Assembly (NCBI GenBank): GCA_030653635.1
Contig: JAURYZ010000043.1
Coordinates: forward strand, 1 to 8,092
Direction: 5' to 3'
From: Coriobacteriia bacterium
GTDB taxonomy: Bacteria; Actinomycetota; Coriobacteriia; Anaerosomatales; JAHIQC01
Length of the DNA: 8,092 nt
Part shown: piece by piece, positions 6,793 to 8,092 of the stretch
How the letters are laid out: each line of letters starts with the position of its first letter
Numbering within the stretch: the stretch's first letter is position 1
Made by a program: the position numbers and the translations under genes
Notes under the pieces: generated by a model
The model's database searches: none
Told to the model about the DNA's origin: nothing
What the model saw: the letters and a program-made list of their open reading frames with translations, nothing else

Positions 6793-7580
6793 AGATAGCC
6801 ATCTCAGGCAAGGGCGGAGTGGGAAAGACCACCCTGTCTTCGAGTCTCGCTCGCATATGGGCCTCACAAGGTCGGCGAGTCATCGCCATCGATGCTGACC
6901 CGGATGCCAACCTCGCCGCGGCCCTGGGTGCAAACAGCGCCCAAGCGGCCCAGTGCATCCCACTAAGCGAGATGGACGACCTGATCGAGGAGCGAACGGG
7001 CGCCAAACCCGGGCGCGGCGGCATGTTCATCCTGAACCCGGATGTATCGGACGTCGTTGAGCGCTGCGGTGTGGATATCGACGGCGTGACACTCCTGCGC
7101 ACCGGCACCGTTGAGCGCGGCGGTTCGGGGTGCATGTGCTCCGAGGGCACCTTTCTTAAAGCATTCGTCCACAACCTGCTCGTCGAGCGCGATGACATCG
7201 CCGTCCTTGATATGGAAGCGGGCATCGAACATCTAGGCCGAGGAACCGCCGAGGCCGTCGACGCATTCGTAGTCGTAGTCGAGCCCGGCACGCGCAGCGT
7301 CCAGACAGCACATACCGTCAGCGCGCTGGCTCGAGACCTCGGTGTGCCGAGGATATTCGCGGTGGGCAACCGCGTGCGCGGGCCCGAAGATATCGCGTAT
7401 CTCACCCACGCACTAGGCGAGATCGAGCTCATAGGGACATTGCCTGAGAGCGAGGCGGTTCGCCAAGCGGATCGCGAGGGGCGCTCCCCGTTCGATGTGG
7501 ACCCAAAGTTCACCGAGGCGCTGGAAGCGATTGCAGCCGCCATCGTGGATACGACCGCACAGTCACAAGGAGGAGCTTGA
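6789..7580 (+). CDS. cooC: CooC/AcsF-type nickel-insertion ATPase
   Basis: This is a SIMIBI-class (MinD/ParA-like) ATPase of the CooC/AcsF group, which uses ATP to help load nickel into CO dehydrogenase (CooC) or into the acetyl-CoA synthase A-cluster (AcsF). The deviant Walker A motif is GKGGVGKTT (residues 7-15). The diagnostic CxC metal-binding motif is Cys115-Met-Cys117 in SGCMCSEG, thought to bind metal at the dimer interface. The Walker B region contains the family-typical DMEAGIEHLGRGT. With the ATG at 6789 the protein is 263 residues and starts MKIAISGKGG, as expected. The start overlaps the metF stop (ATGA), and the stop overlaps the acsE start by one base (TGATG). Being in an acsB operon favours acetyl-CoA synthase as client (acsF), but sequence alone does not separate AcsF from CooC. 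Confidence 0.93.
   Translation: MKIAISGKGGVGKTTLSSSLARIWASQGRRVIAIDADPDANLAAALGANSAQAAQCIPLSEMDDLIEERTGAKPGRGGMFILNPDVSDVVERCGVDIDGVTLLRTGTVERGGSGCMCSEGTFLKAFVHNLLVERDDIAVLDMEAGIEHLGRGTAEAVDAFVVVVEPGTRSVQTAHTVSALARDLGVPRIFAVGNRVRGPEDIAYLTHALGEIELIGTLPESEAVRQADREGRSPFDVDPKFTEALEAIAAAIVDTTAQSQGGA
7568..7573 (+). promoter_or_regulatory. Ribosome binding site of acsE
   Basis: A perfect AGGAGG, within the purine run AAGGAGGAG (7567-7575), lies 6 bases before the ATG at 7580. It is the strongest Shine-Dalgarno in the window and lies in the final codons of the ATPase gene. Confidence 0.8.
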
Positions 7581-8092
7581 TGCTAGTCATCGGCGAGAAG
7601 GTCAACATCATGAGCAAGACCATAGGGCCGGCCATGAAGGAGCGCGATCCGGGGCCCATCCGCGAAATGGCACTTCGTCAGGTCGCTGGTGGGGCCAACG
7701 TGCTCGACCTCAACTTGGGACCCGCGACCAAGAACGGTCCGGAGATGATGGAGTTCGTGGTGCGAACGGTCCAGGAGATAGTGCCTGACATCCGGCTATG
7801 CCTGGACACCATGAACCCCGAGGCCATGGAGGCTGGGCTTAAGCTGTGCACGCTGCAGCCGATCATCAACTCCACCTCGGCGGAGCGCGCACGCCTAGAG
7901 GCGTTCCTTCCGCTGGCCAAGACCTACGAGGCCGAAATCATCGGGCTTGCCATGACCGAGGCCGGCGTGAGCCGGGATGCCAACGAGCGTCTCATGGCCG
8001 CCACCGAAATCATGGCCGCGATGATGGAGTTCGACGTGCCGCTCGATCGGCTGTACCTTGACCCGTTGCTGCTTCCGATCGCGGTCGCACAG
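7580..8092 (+). CDS. acsE: Methyl-tetrahydrofolate:corrinoid iron-sulfur protein methyltransferase, 3'-truncated by window edge
   Basis: AcsE transfers the methyl group from 5-methyl-tetrahydrofolate to Co(I) of the corrinoid iron-sulfur protein. I translated this frame by hand: 171 residues, open to the last base, beginning MLVIGEKVN. It reads as a pterin-binding TIM barrel of the MetH/AcsE type, with VLDLNLGP (residues 41-48), LCLDTMN with Asp76, INST with Asn97, and LYLDPLLLP with Asp161. By my recollection of the Moorella enzyme these align with Asp75, Asn96 and Asp160, the pterin-binding and catalytic residues. That enzyme is about 262 residues, so roughly 90 C-terminal residues, including a further conserved Asn, lie beyond the window. 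The start overlaps the ATPase stop by one base. Confidence 0.95.
   Translation, partial: MLVIGEKVNIMSKTIGPAMKERDPGPIREMALRQVAGGANVLDLNLGPATKNGPEMMEFVVRTVQEIVPDIRLCLDTMNPEAMEAGLKLCTLQPIINSTSAERARLEAFLPLAKTYEAEIIGLAMTEAGVSRDANERLMAATEIMAAMMEFDVPLDRLYLDPLLLPIAVAQ

Noticed and set aside
6770..7543. Long minus-strand open frame of 257 codons opposite the nickel ATPase
   Set aside because: Low-complexity Ser/Arg/Pro-rich translation typical of a high-GC antisense shadow; the plus strand encodes a clear conserved protein.
6789..7580. MinD or NifH family ATPase
   Set aside because: The CxC motif and the DMEAGIEHLGRGT Walker B segment are those of CooC/AcsF, and there is no membrane-targeting helix or nif context.

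Overview
The window is a continuous, all-plus-strand block of Wood-Ljungdahl (reductive acetyl-CoA) pathway genes. It is gene-dense, has no RNA genes, mobile elements or CRISPR, and both end genes are cut by the window edges. Order: acsB (acetyl-CoA synthase, 5' end missing) - acsC (corrinoid iron-sulfur protein large subunit) - a fused flavin / iron-sulfur oxidoreductase - metV - metF - a cooC/acsF-type nickel-insertion ATPase - acsE (methyltransferase, 3' end missing). The high G+C content, short gaps and bacterial-type acetyl-CoA synthase point to a strictly anaerobic high-GC bacterium that makes or oxidises acetyl-CoA. I cannot fix the phylum from the sequence; a deep-branching actinobacterial (Coriobacteriia-like) or another high-GC lineage is only a guess.

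How the genes work together: MetF with its partner MetV reduces methylene-tetrahydrofolate to methyl-tetrahydrofolate. AcsE moves the methyl group to the cobalt of the corrinoid iron-sulfur protein, whose large subunit is AcsC. AcsB joins the methyl group, CO and CoA into acetyl-CoA on its Ni-Ni-[4Fe-4S] A-cluster. The CooC/AcsF-type ATPase probably matures that nickel site. The small corrinoid-protein subunit (acsD), the CO dehydrogenase (acsA) and the corrinoid activator are not in the window and should lie outside it.

The most notable gene is at 3264-5261. It encodes one 665-residue polypeptide that reads, in order, as an N-terminal cysteine-rich domain of the GltD/NfnB type, a two-Rossmann FAD/NAD(P) reductase, a two-[4Fe-4S] ferredoxin domain and an MvhD-like (hydrogenase delta subunit) iron-sulfur domain. 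It overlaps metV by 4 bases. In Moorella-type acetogens the same place next to metVF is held by separate hdrCBA and mvhD genes. I infer that this fused protein is a compact electron-input module for the MetVF methylene-tetrahydrofolate reductase.

Layout of control: acsB/acsC and acsC/oxidoreductase are each separated by 33 bases. From the oxidoreductase onward every junction overlaps (ATGA, GTGA, ATGA, TGATG), which suggests tight translational coupling. I saw no promoter, terminator or riboswitch inside the window; no stretch over 300 bases lacks a gene.
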